Shown in pieces: positions 8,436 through 17,894 of a stretch of DNA of 64,000 bases. The notes under the pieces are model-generated. The model was not told the DNA's origin and ran no database searches. It worked only from the letters and a program-made list of their open reading frames with translations. Position 1 is the stretch's first letter, and every line of letters starts with the position of its first letter. Origin of the DNA: Parerythrobacter lutipelagi (lineage in GTDB: Bacteria > Pseudomonadota > Alphaproteobacteria > Sphingomonadales > Sphingomonadaceae); the NCBI RefSeq assembly GCF_005434975.1, contig NZ_SKCJ01000001.1, forward strand, positions 1,374,001 through 1,438,000, in the 5' to 3' direction. The position numbers were made by a program, and so were the translations under genes.

Positions 8436-8696
8436 ATGATTGGCAAGGTATTTGGCGCCCTGGTGGGCGGACGACTGGCAAAGGAAACAACGAAGATCGG
8501 CGGGACCACGGGTGCTGCGATCGGCGCTGCCGTGCCGTTCGTGATCAGCCGCATGAGCATCCCGGCGATGATCGCGATGGGTGTCGGCGGCTACGTGGTG
8601 AAAAAGTATTTCGACAAAAAGGAACCGCAACAGGCCACGACAACCGATATGGAACCGTCGCAGCCTGCTTCGATCCCGCAACCGACCGCGGCATAA
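8436..8696 (+). CDS. Small glycine-zipper-like membrane protein
   Basis: An 86-residue protein with AAAGGAG 5 nt before the ATG. The first 60 residues are glycine- and alanine-rich with hydrophobic segments (GTTGAAIGAAVPFVISR and IPAMIAMGVGGYVVKKYF) that suggest one or two membrane helices; the tail is polar and Pro/Gln/Thr-rich. No recognised family. It is a single-gene unit followed by a good terminator. Confidence 0.7.
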   Translation: MIGKVFGALVGGRLAKETTKIGGTTGAAIGAAVPFVISRMSIPAMIAMGVGGYVVKKYFDKKEPQQATTTDMEPSQPASIPQPTAA

Positions 8697-8715
8697 ACTG
8701 GCCGATCGATGCAAC

Positions 8716-8749
8716 AGGGGCTCCGCCGAACAGGCGCGGGCCCCTTTTT
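8716..8749 (+). terminator. Rho-independent terminator after the glycine-zipper gene
   Basis: AGGGGC pairs with GCCCCT around an inner GCC/GGC pair, and is followed by a run of five T. It ends 20 bp after the stop of the upstream gene. Confidence 0.8.
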
Positions 8750-8792
8750 CGTGCGCGATTGAAAATTAACCCGGGTTCGCTACATTCCAGCC

Positions 8793-8867
8793 ATGCAAGA
8801 CGCTGTTCGCTCCGCAACGACTAGCCTCACTACTCCCGGGTTCCGGGGGCGGTCGGACGTGCGTTAA
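8793..8867 (+). promoter_or_regulatory. Possible threonine leader peptide upstream of thrS
   Basis: A 24-codon ORF in the 250 bp before thrS reads MQDAVRSATTSLTTPGFRG and ends in TAA. Four of its codons are threonine, in two adjacent pairs, which is what a ribosome-mediated attenuator for threonyl-tRNA synthetase would need. Downstream at about 8,873-8,893 is CCGATC-9 nt-GATCGG, overlapping a second GC-rich stem, but no T-run follows. No clear ribosome-binding site precedes the ATG. It could be chance. Confidence 0.3.
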
Positions 8868-9003
8868 GCCAGCCGATCGCTGCCCGGGATCGGGCGGCGA
8901 GCGGCGAAGCTGCCCGGTTAAATCCCCAAACTCACTCGTCGCCCCTTTCGGCGCGCGCCCGCTTGTGCAAAAGGCCCGCGCATAGATGCAGGACGTTTGA
9001 GAC

Positions 9004-11022
9004 ATGACGGAACTACTGAAAATCAGTCTGCCCGATGGTTCGGTGCGCGAAGTGGAGCCGGGCAGTACGCCGGCAGATGTCGCAGCTGCGATCGGACCAG
9101 GCCTGGCCAAAGCTGCCATCGCAGCGCGGATCGACGGCGAGCTGCGCGATATCAATCGCCCGTTCGATGGCGATGCCGAGTTAGCGCTGGTGACGAGCCG
9201 TGACGAGGACGACGCGCTGGAACTGGCGCGTCACGACTTCGCGCACGTCCTGGCAGAGGCAGTGCAGTCACTCTTCCCCGGGACGCAGATCACGTTCGGT
9301 CCGGCAACGGACGACGGGTTCTACTATGACGTCAAGGCGCCCGAGGGTCGTGAGCCCTTCAGCATGGACGACCTGCCGGCCATCGAAGAAGAGATGCGGC
9401 GGATCATCAAGGCGGACAAACCCTTGCGCCGCGAGGTCTGGAGCCGCCAGCAGCTGATCGACAAGTGGGACGCCGAGGGTGAAAGCTTCAAGGCAGAATG
9501 GGCCAGGGAACTGCCCGAAGGTGAAGAGCTGACGGTCTACCGGTCAGGTGAAGACTGGCTCGACATGTGCCGCGGTCCGCACCTCGCCAGCACAGGCAAG
9601 CTCGATCCGCAGGCGTTCAAGCTGATGCGCGTGGCCGGGGCTTACTGGCGCGGCGACCAGCGCAATGCGCAGCTGACGCGGATCTACGGCACCGGCTGGC
9701 TCAACAAGAAGCAGCTCAACCAGCACCTGATGCGGCTGGAAGAGGCGGCCAAGCGCGACCATCGCAAGCTGGGCCGCGAAATGGACCTGTTCCACTTGCA
9801 GGAAGAGGCGCACGGCAGCGTCTTCTGGCACCCCAACGGCTATCTCATCTGGCGCGAGCTGGAGGCTTATATGCGGCGCAAGATGGACCGCGCCGGCTAT
9901 CAGGAGATCAAGACCCCGCAGCTGATGGATGTGCGCCAATGGACCCAGTCCGGCCATTGGGGAAAATATGCGGAAAACATGTTCGCGGTGCCCGACATCG
10001 TTCCGGATGTGGACGAGCAGGGCGAAGCGGCTGCAGCGCCCAGAGTTGCCGACGATGCCGACTGGATGGCGCTGAAACCGATGAACTGTCCCGCGCATGT
10101 GCTGGTGTTCAAGCAAGGCATCACTTCGTATCGCGACCTGCCGATCCGGCTGGGTGAAATGGGCTGCTGTCACCGCAACGAACCGCACGGCGCGCTCCAC
10201 GGGATCATGCGTGTGCGCCAGTTCACGCAGGACGATGCGCATATCTTCTGCACGGAAAATCAGGTCGTCGAAGAAGTGCGCAAATTCTGCGAGCTGGTTG
10301 ACGAAGTCTATTCGGACTTCGGCTTCAGCTATCAGGTGAAGCTCGCGCTGCGTCCGGACAAGCGCTTCGGCTCTGACGAAATGTGGGACAAGGCCGAGCA
10401 GGAACTGCGTGACGCCGTGGCCGAAGCGGGCATGGCGAACGACGATTTCGGTTGGGAAGAACTGCCCGGCGAAGGCGCTTTCTATGCGCCCAAGCTCGAA
10501 TGGCACCTGACCGACGCGATCGGCCGCACGTGGCAGGTTGGTACGATCCAGGGTGATCGGGTGCTGCCCGAACGGCTTGACGCGACCTATGTCGGCGAAG
10601 ACGGGGACAAACACCGTCCGGTCATGCTCCACCGTGCAATTTTCGGCACGTTCGAGCGCTTTATCGGCGTGTTGATCGAGCACTATGCCGGTCGATTGCC
10701 CGTCTGGCTCGCTCCGGTGCAGGCTGTCGTCGCAACGATCGTTTCCGATGCCGACGACTATGCCTCTGAAGCTGTTGCAAAGCTCGAAGCCGCAGGCATC
10801 CGGGTCGACAGCGACCTGCGCAACGAGAAGATCAACTACAAGGTCCGCGAACACTCGGTGGCCAAAGTCCCGCACTTGCTCGTCGTCGGCATGCGCGAAG
10901 CGGAAGAAGGCACCGTCGCAGTGCGCACGCTCGGTGAGAAAGAACAGCGCGTGATGAGCCTCGATGATGCGATCGCGATGCTCACGGATGCCGCCACTCC
11001 GCCCGACCTGCGCGCCGGATAG
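9004..11022 (+). CDS. thrS: Threonyl-tRNA synthetase
   Basis: A 672-residue class II aminoacyl-tRNA synthetase that charges tRNA-Thr. Order of domains: N-terminal TGS domain (residues 1-65, [14 protein letters not shown]), editing domain with [13 protein letters not shown] and the zinc-editing motif near DMCRGPHL, catalytic core with [10 protein letters not shown] (cysteine about 362), [14 protein letters not shown] and [14 protein letters not shown], and C-terminal anticodon-binding domain from about 560. Length is normal. The TauE-like gene starts 3 bp after the stop. Confidence 0.98.
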   Translation: MTELLKISLPDGSVREVEPGSTPADVAAAIGPGLAKAAIAARIDGELRDINRPFDGDAELALVTSRDEDDALELARHDFAHVLAEAVQSLFPGTQITFGPATDDGFYYDVKAPEGREPFSMDDLPAIEEEMRRIIKADKPLRREVWSRQQLIDKWDAEGESFKAEWARELPEGEELTVYRSGEDWLDMCRGPHLASTGKLDPQAFKLMRVAGAYWRGDQRNAQLTRIYGTGWLNKKQLNQHLMRLEEAAKRDHRKLGREMDLFHLQEEAHGSVFWHPNGYLIWRELEAYMRRKMDRAGYQEIKTPQLMDVRQWTQSGHWGKYAENMFAVPDIVPDVDEQGEAAAAPRVADDADWMALKPMNCPAHVLVFKQGITSYRDLPIRLGEMGCCHRNEPHGALHGIMRVRQFTQDDAHIFCTENQVVEEVRKFCELVDEVYSDFGFSYQVKLALRPDKRFGSDEMWDKAEQELRDAVAEAGMANDDFGWEELPGEGAFYAPKLEWHLTDAIGRTWQVGTIQGDRVLPERLDATYVGEDGDKHRPVMLHRAIFGTFERFIGVLIEHYAGRLPVWLAPVQAVVATIVSDADDYASEAVAKLEAAGIRVDSDLRNEKINYKVREHSVAKVPHLLVVGMREAEEGTVAVRTLGEKEQRVMSLDDAIAMLTDAATPPDLRAG

Positions 11023-11025
11023 AGC

Positions 11026-11775
11026 GTGGAGATCCTTGCGGGCTTCACCGCCCTACAGATCGGCGCGGCGGTGTTGGCGACATTCGTCTCCGCTTTCGTT
11101 CGCGGCCTCGCGGGATTTGGCATGGCGATACTGCTGGTCCCGATCCTCGCGCTTGCTCTGACGCCGATCGAGGCGGTCTTGCTGACCAATGTCCTCGCGT
11201 TCCTGATCGGCTTCAGCGAGATCCGGACCATTTTGCGAGAAGCCGAGCAATCGGCACTTGTGATCGGCGCCTTGGTCCTCGTCGCGACAGCGCCGGGGTT
11301 GATTGCGCTTGCGGCGACACCTGAAAACCTCGCCCGCTTCCTGATCGCCCTCGTCGCACTGTCAGCGTTCGGGGCGATCCTGCTGCCTCAGCGCGCCGCG
11401 GCCCAGCCGGGCCCTTTCGCCACCGGCGCGGTCGGCATCTCAAGCGGTCTGCTGACCGGATTTGCCGGAATGCCGGGGCCGCCGGTGGTGCCGTATTATG
11501 TCGGGCGATCCATTCCCCGGATAACCGCCAAGGCATCCATGCTGCTGATCTTCACCATCGCGGCCTTCGCCGGGCTGGGCTCGGGCGTCGCTATCGGTGT
11601 GATGGAATGGCGCTTGCTGGTCTTCGGCCTGCTGTTGTTCCCGGCGGTGCTGATCGGCAATTGGCTGGGGGCAAAAGCATTCGGCAAAGTCAGCGACGGC
11701 CTGTGGCGCGGCTTCGTCGCTTTTACTCTCGCGGCCGCAGCCCTTGCTGCACTGGCGAAGCTCTTACAGAGTTAG
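11026..11775 (+). CDS. TauE/SafE-family membrane permease (putative anion/sulfonate exporter)
   Basis: A 249-residue inner-membrane protein with about eight hydrophobic segments and the family repeat pattern: the N-terminal half carries FVRGLAGFGMAILLVP and the C-terminal half GLLTGFAGMPGPPVVPYYVG, the two characteristic glycine-rich helices. It starts with GTG, 3 bp after thrS, so it probably shares the thrS transcript. TauE/SafE members export sulfite or sulfoacetate or import anions; which applies here is unknown. Confidence 0.88.
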   Translation: MEILAGFTALQIGAAVLATFVSAFVRGLAGFGMAILLVPILALALTPIEAVLLTNVLAFLIGFSEIRTILREAEQSALVIGALVLVATAPGLIALAATPENLARFLIALVALSAFGAILLPQRAAAQPGPFATGAVGISSGLLTGFAGMPGPPVVPYYVGRSIPRITAKASMLLIFTIAAFAGLGSGVAIGVMEWRLLVFGLLLFPAVLIGNWLGAKAFGKVSDGLWRGFVAFTLAAAALAALAKLLQS

Positions 11776-11892
11776 GACAGGAAACGCCTGGCCTGCGAAC
11801 ATCAGGGCGGCAGCGCAAAAAGTGACGATTGCGGCGCGCAATGCATCGTGCGCCTGCGATTGATTGCGGATGATGGTTACGGCCTTGCTCAT
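11764..11892 (-). CDS. Small single-span membrane peptide (42 residues)
   Basis: Reads MSKAVTIIRNQSQAHDALRA, then a hydrophobic segment IVTFCAAALMFAGQAF. AGGA lies 7 nt before the ATG. It follows the agmatine deiminase stop by 35 bp on the same strand and overlaps the 3' end of the TauE-like gene by 12 bp in convergent orientation. Basic N-terminus plus one helix suggests an inner-membrane small protein. No family recognised. Confidence 0.5.
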   Translation of the reverse strand: MSKAVTIIRNQSQAHDALRAAIVTFCAAALMFAGQAFPVLTL

Positions 11893-11927
11893 GCGCCGAT
11901 CCTGGCGGGCAACATGCTAAGGAAGTC

Positions 11928-12896
11928 TTAAAGCGAAGGCATTTGCTGGCTGGCGCAATGAAATCCGCCGCCGCCTGCCAGCACGGCATCGGCCGGCAGT
12001 CCGATAGTCGCCCGATCCGGAAAAAGTTCGGCCACCGCCGCCACGCCGTCTTCGTCATGGACCGATCCAAAGGTCGGCACCACCACCAGATGGCTGGTGA
12101 TCGCGAAATTCACATAGCTCGCCGGTTCGATCATATCGCCGCGTGTGATCAGGCCGGGCGAGGGTATTTCCGACAGTTCAAGGCCGTAGGCCTGGATGCG
12201 CCGCTTGGCATCGGCATAGACCTCTGCATTGGGATCGTCTGGCCCTGTGGCTTGCGGGAGGCACAAGCGCCCCGGACCAACGAAGCGCGCGAGGTTGTCG
12301 ACATGCCCGTCGGTGTGATCGTTCACCAATCCGTCGCCCAGCCACAGGACCCGCTCGAAGGCCAGATCGCGCGCCAGTCGCTGTTCGATATCGCGGCGCG
12401 ACAATTCGGGGTTGCGGTTGGGATTGAGCAGGCATTGCTCTGTCGTAACGACAATGCCTGTCCCGTCGCCGTCGATTGCCCCGCCTTCGAGAACCCAGTC
12501 GCTTTCGGTCACAGGTAGCCCGGCATCGCGCGCCAGCTCGGCGCCGATGGTCTGGTCGCCCTGCATCAGATATTTGCCGCCCCAACCGTTGAAGCGGCAG
12601 CGCAAGGCCGAACCGTCAGCCCGTACCAATGGCCCGGTGTCGCGCAGCCAGATATCGCCATAACCGCGAATTTCCAGTCTGACAGAGGCGGATGTCAGGT
12701 CACGCGCCCGCGCCTCATTGGCCGCATCGCGCACCAGCAGGCGAACTTCTTGCCCGCTTTCGGCAACCGCATTGGCGAAAGCCGCGATCTGCTCCTGCGC
12801 GCGCGCTAGATAACCCGGCCATTCGTCCGCGTCATGCGGGAAACCGATCCACAACCAGTCCTGCTGTGCCCATTCGGGGGGCATGGTAATGGCCAT
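11928..12896 (-). CDS. aguA: Agmatine deiminase (peptidyl-arginine deiminase family)
   Basis: Converts agmatine to N-carbamoylputrescine and ammonia on the way to putrescine. The 322-residue protein shows the guanidine-modifying fold: DIWLRDTGP, WVLEGGAIDGDG, LVNDHTDGHVDNLARF and the C-terminal nucleophile motif GGGGFHCASQQMP with cysteine 314. I chose ATG 12896 (MAITMPPEWAQQDW), with GGAAG upstream; a start 60 nt earlier would overlap the peptidase gene. It lies 35 bp after that gene on the same strand. No N-carbamoylputrescine amidase is adjacent. Confidence 0.92.
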   Translation of the reverse strand: MAITMPPEWAQQDWLWIGFPHDADEWPGYLARAQEQIAAFANAVAESGQEVRLLVRDAANEARARDLTSASVRLEIRGYGDIWLRDTGPLVRADGSALRCRFNGWGGKYLMQGDQTIGAELARDAGLPVTESDWVLEGGAIDGDGTGIVVTTEQCLLNPNRNPELSRRDIEQRLARDLAFERVLWLGDGLVNDHTDGHVDNLARFVGPGRLCLPQATGPDDPNAEVYADAKRRIQAYGLELSEIPSPGLITRGDMIEPASYVNFAITSHLVVVPTFGSVHDEDGVAAVAELFPDRATIGLPADAVLAGGGGFHCASQQMPSL

Positions 12897-12931
12897 GGAT
12901 CGGTCTTCCGGTGCCTTTTGGCCAGCGGGCC

Positions 12932-14623
12932 TCAGCAGCCTTCGCCAGCCTCGCAACTGGCGTCGCGGGTCGCTTTGAATTCGTCGCCCTCGTTCCAGTT
13001 CGGCCAGCTTTCGCTCATCGCGAGCATACGCCCGATGCGATAGAACAGTTGCAGGTCCTGCATCACGCCGGACCAGTCCCAGCTCTCGTCGAACTCGTCT
13101 TTGGGGCCGTGATAGCGGTTTTCGCGATATTCAGTGCCTAGTGCAGCGCCCGCTTCTCGCCCGCCTTCGACAAGATCTTCCCCGCCATCGACATACAACA
13201 TCGGCACGCCCTGCTTGGCAAAAGCGAAGTGATCCGAACGGTAATAGTATCCAGCTTCGGGGTTGGGGTTGGGGGTTGGCGTACGGCCATCCGTTTCCAG
13301 TGCCTTGTTGAGGAAAGCATCCAGTTGCGATTTGCCGGGTCCGACCACGGTCACGTCCTTGGACGGGCCGCCGACGAGAAACGCATCCATATTGATTCCG
13401 CCTACAGTCTGGCTGAGCGGAAACACCGGATTCGATGCGTAGTAATAGGCGCCGAGCAGGCCGGACTCTTCAGCCGTCACCGCCAGAAAGACGAGGCTTC
13501 GGTCCGGTGCGCCTGCCTTGCCATGCGCTTCTGCCAGCGCAACCAGAGCGGCCGTGCCGGTGGCGTTGTCGACCGCGCCATTGCAGATGTCATCGCCATC
13601 GGGTGCGGCCGTGCAGCGGCCCAGGTGATCCCAGTGCGCCGTGTGGATGACATACTCGTCAGGCCGGGTTTTGCCCTTGAGGACACCGATCACGTTCTGC
13701 GATTCGAATGTCCTGATGTCGTTGCGGAAACTGGTTGCGGCTTTCAGCCCCAATGCGACAGGCTTGAAACCCTTGCTCTTCGCAGCGGTGCTGAGGGCTG
13801 ACAGGTCCTGTCCGGCCGCCTTGAAAATCTGTTCGGCGACGGGCTTCTGGATCCAGCCGTTCATGACCGTCAGCGGGGCGGCGTTCTCGCCGCGCTGGGC
13901 ATAGGCCTGCGGCCCGCTCCACGAACTTTCGACCACATTCCAGCCATAGGACGCGGGTTCGGTCTCGTGGATGATGAGCGCGCCTGCGGCACCTTGGCGC
14001 GCGGCTTCTTCGTATTTGTAGGTCCAGCGGCCATAATAGGTCATCGCCTTGCCATTGAACGGACCTTCGAGACTTTCAGTGCCGAAATCGGGGTCGTTGA
14101 CGAGGATGACCGCGGTCTTCCCCTTCATGTCGAGACCTTCGTAGTCATTCCATTCGCGTTCGGGCGCGTTGATCCCGTATCCGACAAAGACGAGTTCGCT
14201 GTCTTCGAGGCTCGTCTGGACGTCCTCACGATAGGAAACGCCGACCCAGTCTTTCCTGCTCTCGAAAGACAGTTCGGTGTTGTCACCGGTGACCGTGAGC
14301 GGTGCGAAATCCTTGCCGGTAATCTCGACCAGCGGCACTTTCTGCGTCCACGACCCGTTATTGCCTGGTTCCAGACCGGCCGCTGCGAATTTCTCCGTCA
14401 GCAGCGCAACCGTCTTTGTCTCGCCTTCGGTGCCGGGCATCCGGCCTTCGAATTCGTCGGACGACAATTCACGCGTGATATCGATCATGGTCGCTTCTGA
14501 GATATCGCCGTCTTCGACCTCGGGTACATCGAGTGATGCGTCTGCGCCGCTGCCGGCGTCGCCGCTGAGGTTGCATGCGCCAAGCGTCAAAGCGCCAGCT
14601 GCTGCGAGTATTGTGCGGATCAT
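12932..14623 (-). CDS. M28-family zinc aminopeptidase, lipoprotein with PA domain
   Basis: A 563-residue envelope peptidase. The N-terminus MIRTILAAAGALTLGACNLS is a lipoprotein signal with cysteine 17. A protease-associated (PA) insert follows (about residues 110-250). The di-zinc M28 core shows IHTAHWDHLG (His, Asp), NGAVDNATGTAALVALAEAH (bridging Asp), VTAEESGLLGAYYYA (catalytic and metal Glu) and YYYRSDHFAFAKQGVP (C-terminal His ligand). Length fits M28 peptidases with a PA domain. It is transcribed divergently from glnE, and agmatine deiminase follows. Confidence 0.93.
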   Translation of the reverse strand: MIRTILAAAGALTLGACNLSGDAGSGADASLDVPEVEDGDISEATMIDITRELSSDEFEGRMPGTEGETKTVALLTEKFAAAGLEPGNNGSWTQKVPLVEITGKDFAPLTVTGDNTELSFESRKDWVGVSYREDVQTSLEDSELVFVGYGINAPEREWNDYEGLDMKGKTAVILVNDPDFGTESLEGPFNGKAMTYYGRWTYKYEEAARQGAAGALIIHETEPASYGWNVVESSWSGPQAYAQRGENAAPLTVMNGWIQKPVAEQIFKAAGQDLSALSTAAKSKGFKPVALGLKAATSFRNDIRTFESQNVIGVLKGKTRPDEYVIHTAHWDHLGRCTAAPDGDDICNGAVDNATGTAALVALAEAHGKAGAPDRSLVFLAVTAEESGLLGAYYYASNPVFPLSQTVGGINMDAFLVGGPSKDVTVVGPGKSQLDAFLNKALETDGRTPTPNPNPEAGYYYRSDHFAFAKQGVPMLYVDGGEDLVEGGREAGAALGTEYRENRYHGPKDEFDESWDWSGVMQDLQLFYRIGRMLAMSESWPNWNEGDEFKATRDASCEAGEGC

Positions 14624-14733
14624 GGAAATTCCCTCGTCCCTTCAGGATCTGTGATGCCCCTCCATTGCAAAGCGGCGGCTTCCTCGCAAGCGCAATGCTT
14701 GCGCTGCGCCGGATGCGGAGGCAGGGCGGTGGG

Positions 14734-17424
14734 ATGAGTGCTGAATGGCAGGAGGCGATCGAACGCGCGCGCAGATATGCGCCTTTCCTCGCTCGCGCTC
14801 TCGAGCGGCAGCCGGAACTCGCGGGAATTCTGGCGAACGGAAACGGCGATGCCGCGCTGGACTGGGCGCGCGCGCAGGCGGACGCCAGCGACGATGTAGG
14901 CATCGCGCTCCGGCGTGAGCGGCTGGCGCTGGCTACAGCGCTGGCGATTGGCGATCTCGCGGGCGCCTTCTCGACCGGCAAGGTCATGGTCGAACTTTCC
15001 GCCTTTGCCGACCGGGCGCTCGACACGGCGATCAGGGCAGCGATCGAGAAACGTGTCGCCGGCGCGGAGCCTGAGGGTTTCATTGCACTCGCGCTGGGCA
15101 AGCACGGGGCGAACGAGCTCAACTACAGCTCCGATATCGATCCTATTCTGTTGTTCGATCCCGCAGTCATGCCGCGCAGAGAGCGGGATGAACCAGGCGA
15201 AGCGGCGCAGCGATACGCGCGAGAAGTCATGCGGCTGCTGTCGGATACCACGCCTGAAGGCTATGTCTTTCGGGTCGACCTGCGACTGCGCCCGGCTTCG
15301 GAAGTCAGCCCGCTAGCAGTTTCATGCGGTGCAGCGCTCTCGCATTACGAATCGAGCGCGCTGACGTGGGAGCAGGCGGCTTTCATCCGGGCGCGATCCT
15401 GTGCAGGAGACGTTGGCGCCGGTGAAGAGTTCCTTGCCGCAATCCGCCCGTTCATCTGGCGGCGGAGCCTGGATTTCGGGGCAATTCAGCAAATCGAGCG
15501 CCTGACCGCGCGCATTCGCGACAATTATGATGGCCCGCGCCAGGTGGGCCCCGGCTTCAACCTCAAACAAGGTCGCGGCGGTATTCGCGAAGTCGAGTTT
15601 TTCGCGCAGACGCACCAGCTGATCCGCGGCGGTCGTGACCGATCGCTGCGGATGCGCGGCACGCGGCCAGCGCTCGATGCCCTGGCAGCAGCAGGCGTGA
15701 TTGCGGCTGAAGACGCTCTGGTGCTTGGCCAATGCTATGACGGGCTGCGAGAAATCGAGCACCGGCTGCAAATGGTCGAGGACCGCCAGACCCATTCGAT
15801 ACCCGCTGACGATGCGCTCGCCCGCGTGGCGGGATTGTCAGGCTTCGACGACGCGGAAAGCTTTCTGGCGCATTGCCGCACGCTGACCGATCCCGTTGCA
15901 CAACGGTTCGACCGGCTGATCGACGTCGAACGCGGCGGTACGGCCACCACCGGCGTCAGTCTTCCGCAGGAGCTCGACCAACTCGGCTTCAAGGACCCCA
16001 AGGCGACAGCGGAACGGGTGCGGGCCTGGGGCGACGGACGCTTTCGTACGCTGCGCAGTCCGGCTGCCTTGTCAGCGTTCGAAGCAATCCGCCCTTCGCT
16101 CTTGGGATCGCTTGCAGAGGCACCCGATCCGGAGCGCGCGTTGATGCGCTGGGAGCGACTGCTTGAAACGGCTTCGAGCGCGATCAATTTCTTTCGCCTG
16201 ATCGAAGCGCGCCCCGGCCTGCTCGAGCAGCTGGTGCAAATTCTCACGCTCGCTGACCCGCTGGCCGAAGCGCTTGGACACCGCCCCGCCTTGCTCGACG
16301 CGTTGATCGATCGCAGTGCTTTCGATCTGCCGGGCGGCGTCGAACAGCTGGTTGCCGCCATGGAATCGGATGGACCGGATGCCGATTACGAGCAGCGGCT
16401 CGACCGAATCCGGATTGTCACAGGCGAAACGCGGTTTGCTCTGGGGGTGCAACTTATTACCGGGGCGCATGACCCGCTGGACATCGCTGCTGCCTTGTCC
16501 CGGCTGGCAGAGGCGGCTCTGCGTGTCGCGCTGAGAGCGGCGGAATCCGAATTTGCCCAAGCGCATGGTGTGTTTCAGGACAAACGTCTGGCTATCGTCG
16601 GGCTCGGACGGCTCGGCGGGGGTGGCCTGACCCACGCGTCGGACCTTGATATCGTCTATCTCTTCAGCGGTGATTTCGACGGGGAAAGCGACGGCGCGCG
16701 GCCGATTGGTCCGACGCTCTATTTCAACCGGCTTGCCCAGCGCGTGAGCGCGGCGCTTAGCGTGCCGACTGCGGAAGGCGCGCTGTATGAAATCGATACG
16801 CGCTTGCGGCCGCAAGGTGTGCAGGGGCCGCTCGCGGTCAGTTTCGAAAGCTTCGAACGTTATCAGCGCGATGATGCATGGACATGGGAACATATGGCTC
16901 TCACCCGCGCGCGCGTAGTCGGCGGCGAACCGGATGATCGCGCAGCCTTGCAAACGATCATCGACGGGATTCTGGCATCCCCGCGCGAGGCTGACAAGCT
17001 GCGGAGCGAGATACTCGGCATGCGCGCCGAGATGGCGGCGCACAAACAGCCCGGCGGGCCGATGGATGTCAAACTCCGACGCGGCGGGCTGGTCGATATC
17101 GAATTTATCGTCCATTTCCTGCAATTGCGCGAAAGCACGGCATTCGACCCGGATCTGAGCTGTGCGATCGAGCTGCTGACCGCCCAAGGGCTGGTTGCGT
17201 CTGAACTGCTTGACGCCCACCAATTGTTGACGCGTACACTCGTTGGCGCGCGGCTGATGGCGCCCGATCTTCAGATCCCGCATGCCAGCGCGAGAGACGC
17301 GCTGGCACGGATTTGCGGGTTTGCAAGCCATGCGGCGCATCTGGACGCGATCGATAGGGCGCGTCATTGCGTTGGCACACAGTGGGAAGCCACTTTCGGA
17401 CAGAAACTGGAGATTGATGAATGA
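14734..17424 (+). CDS. glnE: Bifunctional glutamine synthetase adenylyltransferase / adenylyl-removing enzyme
   Basis: Controls glutamine synthetase by adding and removing AMP in response to PII status. The 896-residue protein has two nucleotidyltransferase domains: the N-terminal one with GKHGANELNYSSDID (about residues 122-136), and the C-terminal one with GLGRLGGGGLTHASDLDIVY (from about 622). I placed the start at MSAEWQEAIERAR; the upstream in-frame region overlaps the peptidase promoter and looks non-coding. A GGAGG lies 12 nt before it. The stop overlaps the bcp ATG by 4 bp. Works with gltBD and the glutamate dehydrogenase in this window. Confidence 0.95.
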   Translation: MSAEWQEAIERARRYAPFLARALERQPELAGILANGNGDAALDWARAQADASDDVGIALRRERLALATALAIGDLAGAFSTGKVMVELSAFADRALDTAIRAAIEKRVAGAEPEGFIALALGKHGANELNYSSDIDPILLFDPAVMPRRERDEPGEAAQRYAREVMRLLSDTTPEGYVFRVDLRLRPASEVSPLAVSCGAALSHYESSALTWEQAAFIRARSCAGDVGAGEEFLAAIRPFIWRRSLDFGAIQQIERLTARIRDNYDGPRQVGPGFNLKQGRGGIREVEFFAQTHQLIRGGRDRSLRMRGTRPALDALAAAGVIAAEDALVLGQCYDGLREIEHRLQMVEDRQTHSIPADDALARVAGLSGFDDAESFLAHCRTLTDPVAQRFDRLIDVERGGTATTGVSLPQELDQLGFKDPKATAERVRAWGDGRFRTLRSPAALSAFEAIRPSLLGSLAEAPDPERALMRWERLLETASSAINFFRLIEARPGLLEQLVQILTLADPLAEALGHRPALLDALIDRSAFDLPGGVEQLVAAMESDGPDADYEQRLDRIRIVTGETRFALGVQLITGAHDPLDIAAALSRLAEAALRVALRAAESEFAQAHGVFQDKRLAIVGLGRLGGGGLTHASDLDIVYLFSGDFDGESDGARPIGPTLYFNRLAQRVSAALSVPTAEGALYEIDTRLRPQGVQGPLAVSFESFERYQRDDAWTWEHMALTRARVVGGEPDDRAALQTIIDGILASPREADKLRSEILGMRAEMAAHKQPGGPMDVKLRRGGLVDIEFIVHFLQLRESTAFDPDLSCAIELLTAQGLVASELLDAHQLLTRTLVGARLMAPDLQIPHASARDALARICGFASHAAHLDAIDRARHCVGTQWEATFGQKLEIDE

Positions 17425-17894
17425 GCGAATTCACTCAGGCGGGTTGGCCGATGCCCGATATTGCGATGGAGACACCTGACGGGGGAAGCGTGAAGCCTTC
17501 CGACTTTGCGGGCCGCAAACTTGTGCTGTTCTTCTACCCCAAGGACAACACGCCCGGCTGCACGACTGAAGCAAAGGATTTCTCGGAGCTTAAGAGCGAG
17601 TTCGAGAAAGCCGGATGCGCGCTGCTCGGCGTAAGCAAGGATTCGCCCAAGAAGCATCAGAATTTCATCGCCAAGCATGATCTCACGGTCGATCTGGCGA
17701 CCGATCCCGAAGCAGGCGGGCTATCCGATGCGCTCGGCATCTGGACAGAGAAGAAGATGTACGGAAAATCTTACATGGGGATGGTCCGCTCGACCTATCT
17801 CGTGGACGCCGATGGAATGATCGCACAAGCCTGGAACAAGGTGAAGGTCAAAGGGCATGCCGACGAGGTGCTGGCTGCGACACAGGCGCTTTGA
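17421..17894 (+). CDS. bcp: Thioredoxin-dependent thiol peroxidase (Bcp/PrxQ)
   Basis: A 157-residue cytoplasmic peroxiredoxin that reduces hydrogen peroxide and organic hydroperoxides. The peroxidatic cysteine 47 sits in FFYPKDNTPGCTTEAKDF. The usual Bcp resolving cysteine five residues later is a lysine here (position 52); the only other cysteine is 62 (KAGCALLG), so the cycle may be 1-Cys-like or use cysteine 62. Overlaps glnE by 4 bp and the DUF455 gene by 4 bp. Confidence 0.95.
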   Translation: MSEFTQAGWPMPDIAMETPDGGSVKPSDFAGRKLVLFFYPKDNTPGCTTEAKDFSELKSEFEKAGCALLGVSKDSPKKHQNFIAKHDLTVDLATDPEAGGLSDALGIWTEKKMYGKSYMGMVRSTYLVDADGMIAQAWNKVKVKGHADEVLAATQAL

